Shown: piece after piece, positions 1 to 10,309 of the stretch
Layout of the letters: each line of letters opens with the position of its first letter
How positions within the stretch are numbered: position 1 is the first letter of the stretch
Source of the DNA: Pisolithus tinctorius
Lineage: Eukaryota; Basidiomycota; Agaricomycetes; Boletales; Pisolithaceae
DNA: 64,000 bases
Assembly: GCA_024663395.1 (NCBI GenBank)
Contig: JANFAH010000005.1
Location: 3,184,303 to 3,248,302 of the forward strand
Direction of reading: 5' to 3'
Position numbers and translations under genes: made by a program
The notes under the pieces: model-generated
Seen by the model: the letters and a program-made list of their open reading frames with translations, nothing else
Databases searched by the model: none
Told to the model about the DNA's origin: nothing

Positions 1-399
1 CTTTTGTGGAATACCCTGTTATATGACTGTGCTGTAGGTGTCTCTGTAACCTCAGGTAGTGTTTGAAATTGCAATTTTGTGATTTGCCTGGTTATTTCCA
101 TGACAAGTGGGACGTATGTAGGCAAGCATGAAAACCTGTGCTATTGAAGCAGAAAATGAGTGCTCGCATCAACTTATTACAGTGTTGCAATGTGGAAAAA
201 CAACTACAAGGCAGTGTTATTCAGTACTTATGACATTTTTTTTCAGTGACAAAGACACTATTTTTTAATAGACTGGATGGGCACTTTAGTGTCACATTAT
301 GACACTGAAATTCAATGACAGACACTGATCTTCAGCTGTTCCAACACGTAATAGAAGTGATTTGGACATTTATTTTTAGTGATTTTACTTTCTACAGTG
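1..399. mobile_element. Terminus of a CACTA-like DNA transposon (extends off the left edge)
   Basis: Read on the minus strand, the element starts at 399 with CACTGTAGAAAG and continues through TAAAATCACTAAAAAT. Nearly the same terminal sequence starts at 62834 on the plus strand. The subterminal part (about 230-330) is packed with short direct and inverted copies of the word GACACTGA/TCAGTGTC, as expected for transposase binding sites in CACTA-type elements. No ORF is convincing here, so this would be the end without transposase, or a deleted copy. The terminus match is direct observation; the superfamily assignment is inference. Confidence 0.6.
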
Positions 400-570
400 T
401 CTTCCAGGCTGGCACTTCGGGTACTCCCCAAAGTAATTTAATCAACATATGCACAATCTGCTCATTGACCTGTGTGGTTCAAGGGCATGCAGAGTTCTTT
501 CCACAACATTCACAATGTCCCATGCTTAAGTAGTGGATCAATCTGAACTACATATTCGAGTTGTAGAATG

Positions 571-1495
571 TTACAGTTTAATCGCATACAAGAAGCCATC
601 ATAACCCTTTTTATCGGCTGTTGCGATTGTTGTCGCGTCCACTTCCTTGTCCTCTTTCAACATTCTTAACAGTGTACGAACGCCCTCGACAGCGGAGTCA
701 TCGGCATATATGTCCTTGGAAGGGTTTGGACGGCGAGCAAAGCTCTCATCAGCAACCCGGCCTTTCCGCACGACATTGTCCATGATCTAACAACCAATTA
801 TGTGGTATGAGTGGTGGAAGAAATCAATTAAAGATTCATGAGATACTCACGATGACACCATGCTTCCGAACTAAGCGTTTCGCCTCGAGAAAGTAATTAG
901 GGTAGCTTTGCTTGTCAGCGTCGATGAAAACCAAGTCAAATGGCTCCTCTGCTGGAAGCCCCCTAAGGCTTTCGTTGGCGTCTCCAACCACTACTCTGGC
1001 GTTTCGTATTCCTGCTTTAGCTAAATTCTCGCGGGCAACCTGTGTTCATGCCACCAGATCAGTTGATGCATGCGTGCAGAGGCATACTGTAGGACGTTAC
1101 CTTGGCGTGGGCTTCTGATATCTCGAGCGTGATCAGTTCGCCGTCCTCTGGGAGCCCCTGGGCCATATGAATAGTCGAATATCTGGGGTGCCAGATAAAG
1201 CGAAGTGAATGATTGGCCCTGTTTCGGCCGAGTGAAGGTGAGGGAGGCAAAACACTCACCCACCGAGTGTTCCCATTTCGAGCACTCTCTTCGCACCCAT
1301 AGTAAGTGCCACGAGTTTCAGGAATTTGCCCTGGGAGCCTGAAACTGCAATATCTGGAAGTCCATTCTCCGCGCTATGTTTCAAGGCATGCTCCAATCCC
1401 CCGTCCGGATGAAGCAAGAAGGAGTTGTGATATTCTTCCGATCTGGCGAAAGTCTCTAGGATTTCTTGTGGTATCTCGACAATTGTCGGCGCCAT
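571..1495 (-). CDS. Class I SAM-dependent O-methyltransferase, tandem copy 1
   Basis: Predicted exons on the minus strand are 1495-1260, 1182-1101, 1039-851 and 786-571, giving 240 aa. The three introns (77, 61 and 64 bp) have GT-AG borders and the frame closes exactly. The product resembles the cation-dependent caffeoyl-CoA/catechol O-methyltransferase family (usually 220-250 aa), which moves a methyl group from S-adenosylmethionine to a hydroxyl. Visible motifs are the glycine-rich SAM loop MGTLGGYST, split by intron 1, the acidic end of the next strand in LITLEISE, and DLVFIDADKQSYPNY, whose aspartates fit metal and SAM contacts. No signal peptide is seen, so it is probably cytosolic. Its 3' flank (487-570) is repeated behind copy 3. 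The substrate cannot be told. Confidence 0.85.
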
Positions 1496-1797
1496 TGCTG
1501 AGCGCTGAGGTACAACTAGTTGGGTCGCCTACTTGCTGCGGCCAGCCATATCCTCGAAGTTTTATAGGAGATGTTGGGCGCTATGGTATCCAAATAATCC
1601 CAGGACGCGGAGCAGTCCTGGTCTGTTTTCAGCTTCTGTTGCACACGATCATGACGGTCCGAGCTTCGAGTGACCGTGGGAGGGCGCAACGGTCTATTAC
1701 TTTCAAGGCTCCTGCCTTTGAAATCCGAGTTGTGAATGTTTTCAACGTGACGAGTATGTAACGTCATCTGCTTGCAAATATCGCAGTTCGTAGGATA

Positions 1798-2720
1798 TTA
1801 CAGTTTAATCGCATACATGAAGCCGTCGTAACCCTTCTCATCGGCTGTTGCGATTGTTGTCGCTTCCACTTCCTTGTCCTCTTTCAACATTCTCAACAGT
1901 GTACGAACGCCCTCGACACTGGAATCATCGGGATATACGACCTTGGAGGGGTTTGGACGGCAAGAAAAGCTCTCATCAGCAACCCGACCTTTCTGCACGA
2001 CATTGTCGATGATCTAACGACCCGTTTAAGCGGTATGAGTATTAATTAGATAAGAATACGTGAGATACCCACGATGACGCCGCGCTTCCGGACCAGGCGT
2101 TTCGCTTCGAGAAAGTAATGAGGGTAGCTTTTCTTGTCAGCGTCTACGAAAATCAAGTCAAATGGCTCCTCTGTTGGAAGTCCCCTAAGGCTTTCGTTGG
2201 CGTCTCCAACCACTACTCTGGCGTTGCGAATTCCCGCTTTAACTAAATTCTCGCGAGCAACCTGTGTCCGCGCCACCGGATCAGTTGTTGATAGATGCGT
2301 GCGGAGGCATGTTTAGAAATGCTGTAGAACGTTACCTTGGCATGAGCTTCTGATATCTCGAGCGTGATCACTTCACCGTCCTCCGGGAGCCCCTGGGCCA
2401 AGCAAATAGTCGAATATCTGGGGTGACAGATAAATGATTAGTCCTGTTTCGGCCGAGTGGAAGTGGGGGAAGCAAAACACTCACCCACCGAGTGTTCCCA
2501 CTTCGAGCACTCTCTTTGCACCCATAGTAAGTGCAACGAGTTTCAATAATTTGCCCTGGGAGCCTGAAACTGCAATAGGTGGAAGTCCATTCTCTGCACT
2601 ATGTTTCAAGGCCTGCTCCGATCCCCCGTCCGGATGGAGCAAGAAGGAGTTGTGGTATTCTTCCGATCTGGCGAAAGTCTCTAGGACTGCTTGTGGTATC
2701 TCGACAATTGTTGACGCCAT
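1798..2720 (-). CDS. Class I SAM-dependent O-methyltransferase, tandem copy 2
   Basis: Predicted exons are 2720-2485, 2417-2336, 2261-2073 and 2013-1798, again 240 aa, with exon lengths identical to copy 1 (236, 82, 189 and 216 nt). Introns are 67, 74 and 59 bp. The SAM loop reads VGTLGGYST and the metal-binding region DLIFVDADKKSYPHY. The protein is very close to copy 1 but has substitutions spread along its length, for example RKRGVI in place of RKHGVI. Its 3' flank does not match those of copies 1 and 3. All splice junctions keep the frame open and no lesion was found, so it is probably functional. The start is the only Met that gives the family N-terminus MASTIVEIP. Confidence 0.85.
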
Positions 2721-3090
2721 TTCTGAGGTACAACTAGTTGGGTCGCGTACTTACTGCTGATAGCCATAACTTCGAAGTCTTATAGGATATGCTGGGCGCT
2801 ACGGTATCTGAATATTATGGCTCTACTGACCCCATGTTACTGTTTAGTCATGAGTTAGTCATGAATATCATTCCATCAACTGCGCATTGTTGGTGATTAT
2901 ACATACAGTCATTAATTCGCACTTATTCTGGTTATTTTCAGTACCAAGTGCGGGGCCAAATACTGTAACCTGAGTCATTCCTACTGGAATGCAGTGGTTC
3001 GATGGCGTACAAGCTTCTTTGCACAATAATCACACTGCCTCATGCTCAAGTAATGACTCATTCTGAACCATATATTCGAGTTGTAAGATA

Positions 3091-4010
3091 CTACAGTTTG
3101 ATTGCATACAAGAAGCCGTCGTAACCCTTCTCGTTGGCTGTTGCGATCGTTGTCGCTTCCACTTCCTTGTCCTCTTTCAACAACTTCAACAGTGTACGAA
3201 CGCCGTCGACAGTGGAGTCATTGGGATATACGCCGATGGCGGGAGGGCGCGCAAAGCTCCCATCAGCAACCCGGCCTTTCTGCACGACATTGTCGATGAT
3301 CTAATAACGACCCGTTTAAGTGGTATGAGCGTTAATCAGATAAGGACACGTGAGGTACCCACGATGACGCCATGCTTCCGGACTAAGCGTTTCGCTTCGA
3401 GGAAGTAGTTGGGGTAGCTTTGCTTGTCAGCGTCTACGAAAATCAAATCAAATGGCTCCTCTGTTGGAAGACCCGCGAGGGTTTCGTTGGCGTTTCCGAC
3501 CAGCACTCTGGCATTGCGGATTCCCGCTTTAGCTAAATTCTCGCGGGCAACCTGTGTTTGTGTCACCGAATCAGTCGCTTGTGGAGTCATTTATAGAGAT
3601 ACTGTAGTAGAACTTTATTACCTTGGCATTGACTTCCGATATCTCGAGTGTGATCAGTTCCCCGTCTTCTGGGAGCCCCTGACCTATCCAGATTGTCGAG
3701 TATCTGAGGGGTCGGAACCCACAGTTAGAGCTGTTCTGGCAGTGGGAAGTTAGTAAAAGTAAAAAACGCACCCTCCGAGTGTTCCCACTTCGAGCACTCT
3801 CTTCGCCCCGATAGCGAGCACCACGAGTTTCAAGAACTCGCCCTGGGAAGCTGGAACTGACATATGATGCATAAGTCCATTCTCTTTAATGTGCTCCGAT
3901 GCATACTCCAGTCCCTCGTCTGGACGGAGCAAGAAGGAATTATGATATTCATCTGATCTAGCGAAAGTCTCTAGAACTTCTCGTGGGATCTCGGCAATGG
4001 TCGACGCCAT
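3091..4010 (-). CDS. Class I SAM-dependent O-methyltransferase, tandem copy 3
   Basis: Predicted exons are 4010-3772, 3703-3622, 3551-3363 and 3300-3091, giving 239 aa. Compared with copies 1 and 2 there is one extra codon in exon 1 (around HHMSVPASQ) and two fewer in exon 4 (around PPAIGVYPNDS), both in frame. Introns are 68, 70 and 62 bp. The SAM loop is VGTLGGYST and the metal site DLIFVDADKQSYPNY. It is the most diverged of the three. About 90 bp behind its stop codon resemble the sequence behind copy 1, including the block ATATTCGAGTTGTA. Either the duplicated unit included the terminator region or conversion acts between copies 1 and 3. Confidence 0.84.
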
Positions 4011-5263
4011 TTCTTTGCGGTACGGTGGTTGAGTTGGGTTGCTTACTGTCGACGACCATGCGTTAGATGTTTTATAGGATATGCTAGACGCTACGTATCC
4101 AATTTATCCAGATGAAATTTTGGGCCGAGTTCGAACGGTTGGCAGATTGTCCAACCAATGTCATACCTTGGGTGGGTTTCAAGTTACCGAGCCGTTGGGC
4201 CATGCTAAATTTGGACGTACTTGCACTGATGGAACTCCCTCCATCACGCCCCTCTCGATCTAGCCCCAGCACTGTACTTGAACAACCTTGACTTGTAAGT
4301 TGTCTGCTCCCTTGGCGTGAATAGTATCAGATAAAGTTCAGTTCTACAACGCGTGCTCCTAGCACTAGTGCTGTGATAACACAGCCGTCGTGGCGTTACT
4401 ATCTTGAACACGGTGAATATAGCAAAGTTGGCCGGCTGGCGAGGCCCATCGATGAACGTGGACATCATCGCCGTTCATGCACATGGTGTATTCTGTTGCC
4501 AACAAAACACGGGCGCAGTTGCTTCGGGGCGGATGCATTAAACCGTCCTCCAGGCACCAACAACTTTAGAGTATTATTTTGGGCCACTGGTGACAGGTAA
4601 TATGGGCACTGCTAACGGCTCCGGTGCCGCAGGGCGTCTGAATTAACGGCCTCGGGCTTGTGTCATCTCGTCGTGCCGAGGGGGCTATCAAACGCCACTA
4701 TCGGGAAAAGTGTGAATGCGCTGCATCGTTGTGACTCGTGATAGCTGTAGCCTGGAGGTGCCACACGCCAGGGCGCAAACCCACGGTGCTTGGCATTATC
4801 CTGGTCAGAAATTTGCTTTGCTTCGATTTTCATCTGCGCCGCGCGCGTCCGAATTACGCCTTCGATTGTTGGTAATTGGGGAAAATTGCATCCCGACGAG
4901 TACGCAATGCGAGTGACCTGTGTCAGGGACCATATGGTGGCGCGCGACGGGGATCATAGAAGGTTGGTTCGGAACTGAATATCTATGGACGTGCTAGGAC
5001 GCATGATATATTATGGTCTTTTTTCTCCCCCGAATTTTCCGACCACTACGGTACACTTGCTGGAAGCCGGAAGCTCAAAAATGGAATGGTCTGGTGTTCT
5101 GAATAGACTTTTCAGTGAAGCAAAGGAAGACTAGCCTCAATGCGCAGCCTCGGCGTGCGATGGTTGCGTTCCTTGACTGATGTTCCATCACCCATGAGAC
5201 GGAGCAGAGCGAACGTGAGTATTAAGGACTGTAGAATAGGTCTAGCGTCTCAAAAGGCGTGAA
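4011..5263. other. Intergenic stretch without a recognisable gene
   Basis: Upstream region of the third methyltransferase gene and 3' flank of SUV3. Short ORFs occur on both strands but none shows a known motif, a plausible intron structure or similarity to its neighbours. CpG is common here, unlike the repeat region further right, so it looks like ordinary intergenic DNA. Confidence 0.5.
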
Positions 5264-7693
5264 TTACCCGTCACGCTTAGAGGCGCGGCGCGCAGCAGCG
5301 ACGACTTCAGCAAAAATCACTCCTTTTCTTACCTCCGCATCCCTCGTATCCTTTGTCCTTCGTTTTTGGTGGTACTCAAGCTCATCGGCAGCTTTTTCCT
5401 CTTTTGCTTTCTGCAATGCCTCGCCATCGTGCTGCCCAGACACCTGTCGAAGACACCAGTCCAATGCACTCTCGACGCGTCCTTTCAGGGCATGTGCTTC
5501 TTCTGTCTGGTGGAATGCCATGTAGTTCCGGAAACCGAGCCATAGATAGAGAACCAGCGTCTTGTGCATGTCCTCGAGGACCCGTAGCGCATTTGTGAGT
5601 TCCCGAGGAGTAGGAACAACACCCTTGCTCATCCGCTTCTCGACACCTTCAAGCGTTTTCATCAATGGTGCAACGGCGAGAACGGCGTCGAGGTCAACTT
5701 GAACTTCACGTTTGTACAGGCGGGTAATTTGTGAGAGAATATCTCGCGCGCTTGGATCTCGCCAACTCGTTGGACAGTTCTTTAGCATGAGTTTATCGGC
5801 TAGAAGCATGTCCCGGGCGCGCGAATCTATGAACTTGACCATATCCTCTAGTTTACTAGGAAGAGCGGCCCTGAATGGCGGACGGACTTTAGAGACATAC
5901 GACGGGACCTCGAAAAGTGCCTGGATAGATGATTGGGGATGAAGAATTTGGGCAATGTCCTCCATCCAGCTTTCCGTGGGGTCGATAATGGCATATGTTA
6001 GTGCCTCCGGAGGAGAGGAAAGTGCCGACTTGAGTCGCGGGAGATCCTCCGGATACAATGTGGTCACGAAACCACCCGGGTCACCATGTAGACCATAACG
6101 CCCAGCTCGGCCAGCTATTTGTTTGATTTGCGACACAGATAACGAGCGTTCAACGTAGCCGTCGAATTTGTTCAAAACCTCGAAGACCACGCGCTTGATC
6201 TTCCTTGAGAAGAAGTGAGGCGCGCGGTAGCGAGGAGAGGATGTTAGTGTCACTTACAAATTCAATCCCATTCCAATGGCGTCGCTTGCTACAATGACAT
6301 CGTAGCCACTTTTGGGATCATTGAAAAGTGCGGCTTGCTCAGACCGAATTTCAGGGGGGAGTTTCCCATAAGCGACAGCGCACAGTAGTCCGGTACTTTC
6401 CTCCACCCGCTTTTTCAGTGCGAAGATGTTGTTGCGAGAAAAGGTGACGAGACAATCACCCTTCTGAATGCGCGACAGGTCACCACGAAGGGACTCGCTT
6501 TGAACGACCAACGGCGTGAGCCGTTCGTATCGATTAACGACGAGTTCATCGCCCGTGTGCTTCAAGATTTGTTCAACGACAGGTACGGCGGCTTCCTCGC
6601 CACACAGGTGCAATTCGCGCGCGGCGATGCCCAGTACGGCCATCGTCCATGCCGATCCTCGCGCAGGATCTGCGATCATCTGTATTTCGTCCACGACAGC
6701 CACGTCTAGTTGCGTATCCAACGCCGCCATCTCCACTGTACAACTAAGCAACGACGCCGAATCCGACACGACCCTGAATTCCTCGCCCGTGCGGAGATTG
6801 CATTGTCTGATATATTTGGTGTTCCCCTGCTTCCGTAGCGTAGGCCTAGTACCGGTCTCCTCGACGATGTCCGAATTGATAGAGGTGTCGGGTTCGGCCT
6901 CCTCTTCTGGAGACATACCCAGTGGGACTATCTGTCCTTTGTTTAGCCGCTCCCAGATTTCATGTGCGAGTAGACGTAGTGGGCCTGCGTACAGACCTGA
7001 CTGTGCAGCTGCGAGTGCGCGCAGAGCCATATGTGTTTTTCCGCTGTTGGTAGGGCCCACATGCATGATAATCTTCCGTCGCATGGAACGTGCGACGGGG
7101 AAGAGGTCAGCGGGAAAGGAGAGATCGGCGATCCTGTATAGCCGGGAGATAATGTTCAATGTGGACATGGGTACGCGTTCCCGGAGAGCAGCTTGCGTAG
7201 CTGGGTGGGATGCCCATGAGAAGAAGAGTTGGGTGATGACCTGATCGACACGCTGTCCCGAGGACGTCTCTGCAGGTGTTAAAATGAAGCTGCCAAAGTC
7301 CAAATCTGCAAGGCGTTTCTCATCCGAAAGCATCCCGTCGTGGATATCATCTAGGAAAGATCCAAGCAATTCTTCGATGTCTACCCTTGGAATTCCGAAT
7401 GAGAACAAGCGGCGGTGGACGTGTGGAAGGAGGGCCCATTGATCAACTTTGGCCTCGATGGTCAGGATGGCATCATTGGCGTTGCTGACCGCGACGTCGT
7501 CCAATTCATGTGGTTTCTTTCCTATGAAAGTCGTCTTTCGCGGTCGAGAAAAGTCGGCTCGAGAACGCTGGCGGGTCTCGTAAGGGCTGGAGCGGAACCG
7601 TCGAAAGTACGCCTGGCTAGCCTCCAACCAGCTCCCAGTCGATGACGACAAGACTGCACGGGACAACGAAAGACGACATCGGGCAAAAAACAT
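5264..7693 (-). CDS. SUV3: Mitochondrial ATP-dependent RNA helicase SUV3
   Basis: Two exons, 7693-6258 and 6203-5264, are joined by a 54-bp intron (6204-6257) to give about 791 aa, a normal length for the family. SUV3 unwinds structured RNA in the mitochondrial degradosome. The first 45 residues are rich in Arg, Ser and Ala without acidic residues, as in a matrix-targeting presequence. Walker A is GPTNSGKT (residues 213-220), the Walker B/DEAD-like box is DEIQ (335-338), GMGLNL lies at the intron, and the motif VI arginine finger QIAGRAGRYG follows just after it. A segment around residues 260-290 between the helicase motifs (SPEEEAEPDTS) is acidic and looks like an insertion. The C-terminal 50 residues are lysine and arginine rich. 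No lesions were seen. The start codon faces that of RSM27. Confidence 0.93.
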
Positions 7694-7765
7694 GTGGTCT
7701 GACTACAAACAGAGTCTAATTACGGGTGATCCAACACAAGTGTTTGGTTTTGTTGCAAGTCCATC
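7694..7765. promoter_or_regulatory. 72-bp bidirectional promoter region between SUV3 and RSM27
   Basis: Only 72 bp separate the start codons of two divergent genes, both for mitochondrial gene expression. The space must hold both 5' leaders and at least part of both promoters. No clear TATA box is present. TGATCCAACACAAG is the most distinct motif-like block but I cannot name a factor for it. Shared control is inferred from arrangement alone. Confidence 0.6.
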
Positions 7766-8137
7766 ATGGCAGCGAGCATCACCCCAAGTCGACTGGCCGC
7801 ACTGGTCAAAACTCGCTGTCAAATATTCCAGACGGCGTACAACCCGACGTCTGCACGAACAGGTGCAAAATACCTCCGTGCTCGTCTACGCGGACCGTCA
7901 ATGGTCAAGTACTACCCGCCAGTGGCCAACATCGCTGAACTGGCCAGGACATACAAGAACGCTGGTGTGGTGGACTTTGCGGAGGCACAGAGATTGAAAG
8001 ACGTCGAAGATAAGAAACGGAGAGGCAAAGGTGCACCGGCCAAAGCCAAGGACAAAGGTACGCCCTTTCCCTTGCAAAATAACTGCCAGTTGACGTCGAA
8101 TGCAGGACAAAGTCGCAGAACGGCCAGGAGACGGTAG
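7766..8137 (+). CDS. RSM27: Mitochondrial small-subunit ribosomal protein Rsm27/mS33
   Basis: Predicted exons are 7766-8057 and 8106-8137, giving 107 aa, close to the usual size of this small mitoribosomal protein. The core GAKYLRARLRGPSMVKYYPP followed by a lysine and arginine rich tail matches the mS33/Rsm27 family. The protein is expected in the mitochondrial small subunit. The intron (8058-8105, donor GTACGC, acceptor TGCAG) is 48 nt, a multiple of three, and contains no stop. An unspliced mRNA would therefore encode 123 aa with 16 extra residues. The gene diverges from SUV3 and converges with the next gene, with 48 bp between stop codons. Family assignment is firm; use of the intron is inferred from splice signals. 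Confidence 0.85.
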   Translation: MAASITPSRLAALVKTRCQIFQTAYNPTSARTGAKYLRARLRGPSMVKYYPPVANIAELARTYKNAGVVDFAEAQRLKDVEDKKRRGKGAPAKAKDKGTPFPLQNNCQLTSNAGQSRRTARRR

Positions 8138-8185
8138 AGGAGGCGGTTTCTTGTCTACATATATCCTACAGTATACTTCGTGTTG

Positions 8186-8905
8186 TCAATCCGTCTCCAT
8201 CACAGCCGGAGTGTTGTCTGGAGGCCCGGCGAAATTCCCCATCTCAGCCAGTGTGTTTGCGAACAAGTCATTGAACTCCTGAAAGAGACCTTCTCGCTCC
8301 AACTGCAACTCATAGTCCTCGCCATTTGGAGCTGACCCAGCCAACCACTCTTCTAAGCCAGCCGTGCCAGTCAGGAGCAAGCTTCGCAACCTCGTCCTTT
8401 CTGTTTGGCTTACTGGCGTTGATTGGATGGTTGTGTTTCCAAATTGCATCAGGTCGACAGGGACAATTAAGTCGACACCTTCACCCTTGGTTGGATCCCA
8501 AATCTGAGAACGGAGCACGGCTACCCATGCCTGGTCGAGGTCATCCATGAAATCCAGCAACTGCCGGAAGTCAGCCATGTCAGGGGGATAACCCGTCACC
8601 GAGTTCATGATATCGCCAGTCAGTCGAAGTAAGAACGTTGTCCGTAGAGGCGTTGAAGGGTCGACGGGTGGTATTCGTAGAATGAATGCCAGCAAGGTTT
8701 GCATGGCATTGAGATAGGAGGACAGTGTGGGCAGCCTCGTCATTGAAGGCTCCGAGCTTTGGTTGCTGTCAGACTGCTGTCCGCTTCAGATGCAATGACG
8801 AGCTCACCGTTTCTTGAACGAACTGGTGATGTCCAGGAAAGTGTCCTCAACATATTGAACCGCCTTGCGCTCCTGTGTTTTCGAAAGCGGAGTGGTGACA
8901 TTCAT
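8186..8905 (-). CDS. Conserved-looking protein of unknown function
   Basis: Two exons, 8905-8808 and 8756-8186, joined by a 51-bp intron (8757-8807; donor GTGAGC, acceptor AAAG) give 222 aa with an exactly closing frame. The start at 8905 gives an N-terminus MNVTTPLSKTQERKAV. The protein looks mostly helical and acidic towards its C-terminus. No signal peptide, transmembrane segment or catalytic motif is visible. I do not recognise the family. The normal codon pattern, a well-formed intron and its place beside two conserved genes suggest a real, expressed gene. No function is assigned. Confidence 0.7.
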
Positions 8906-9773
8906 TGAGGGGGTGTAATGATATGCCGGGCGCTATCACTGCCAGTCACTAACGTTCCAACCAACTACGTCACACCATCAGGCCGCCATTACTACCTGGC
9001 ATCTCAAATCCGACACTCTCAAACAAGGGTCCTGGGCCACCAAAGCAGCCCCTCGACCTTGCGTGCGACGACATTCTCTACTGGCTCTCTTATCTCTCGG
9101 CTGACACGCTGTGCCCGACACGGATCTAGATATCATCGTACGGTCGAACTACTGCAATTCCGATACTGGCATCATCCCGGTGTCTACCTGTCCCCTGGAT
9201 GCTGTGATCTGGATAGCTCTTCAAGGGGAACGTGCATGACGTCTGTCAACCGCTGTCGGCGATGAGGCTTCTATCAAATTGTACGGTCGAATTTCCGATG
9301 GAGGACTTCCAAGGCTGTGGCCTGGACAACCATATTAATGAAGAACTTGAAGTGTGGATACTATCGGCTAGACCAACGTGTCCGATGCTGGCGGCGTTCC
9401 GAGGTACCAGTAGCGAGCACAGAACGTGCTTTTTGCTCGACTCGGAGCTGTCTCACACTGAATATCCTTGTCCCCGAGTTACTGGATTCAATCAGATTCC
9501 GCTCAGTCGTCTGAAATCGGTGACGTACTGCATTCGCACAACCTTGATTGCTGCAGTCATGCGCAATCCGAGCTCAGGTAGGGTGGACATCCCGAAAGTG
9601 TAGTAGACATCTTCCAACTGCGTCATTCATACACATAAGCAGGGATATCAGACGTTACTCATATTTATGCAGAATGGCTGGACTAGTAAGGCTTTGGCTA
9701 GTGATTATTTGGTGTCGCTGGTGTAGGGGCTATTTTCTTGTTTTGGCTTCTCATTTATGTTTTGTCCACGACG
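8906..9773. other. Intergenic stretch, no supported gene
   Basis: Several overlapping short ORFs occur on the plus strand but none has a recognisable motif or splice structure. It separates the conserved block from the NTH1 fragment. Confidence 0.4.
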
Positions 9774-10209
9774 ATGTCTGCTATTAGAAGGGTGGCTTCG
9801 GAGCGTGCAACGAGGCTGTCAGCCAAGTCGAGTCCATATCATGCCGCGGTCGCACTCTTCGACGCGCAGGACACCCCGGGACCATCTACGATGCGTCGTC
9901 AGGCTCGCCGTGTCAAACGGGAAAATGTGGAGCTCAATGACCAAGAAGGTTCAGACGATGCGCTCCCGGCAGCAGTCAAAAAGAGGAAGGGGAAGGTCGT
10001 GAAGACAGCAACATCAGTGGCAACGACAGAGACGAAGTCCAGGTCACCCAAGAAACCGAAAGCGATACCCCAGGGTTTAGACGTACCTCATCCAGCCCCG
10101 GAGCGATGGAAAGAGGCATAGGATGCAATCAAGGAAATGCGCTCAAGGATAACTGCTCCAGTGGATACGATGGGTTGTGACCAGGCACAATGGAAAGAAC
10201 AAGACCCAA
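9774..10209 (+). pseudogene. NTH1: 5' fragment of endonuclease III (NTH1) with a nonsense codon
   Basis: The reading frame from the ATG at 9774 runs 115 codons through a basic, low-complexity N-terminus (KKRKGKVVK) and ends at TAG 10119-10121. Read through that stop, the frame continues DAIKEMRSRITAPVDTMGC and on to DPK at 10209. This resembles the segment just before the catalytic domain of NTH1, the base-excision-repair glycosylase/AP lyase. The next 100 bp start with a possible GTACGT donor but the helix-hairpin-helix and iron-sulphur parts are absent. At about 10310 the sequence changes to CpG-poor, T-rich repeat DNA. The gene is therefore 3'-truncated and carries a premature stop. A functional copy presumably exists elsewhere. 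Confidence 0.65.
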
Positions 10210-10309
10210 AGGTACGTCCGTTCATCACGTCCCGGCTGTCCAGCGACTGCGTGAACAGCAAACCCAGCTCAACCAACCCCCGACACATCACGTGATGTGA
10301 CATGCCGGC

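Noticed and set aside
6516..7244. 242-codon plus-strand ORF
   Set aside because: Lies antisense to the helicase domain of SUV3 and has no motif; it is a shadow of the real gene.
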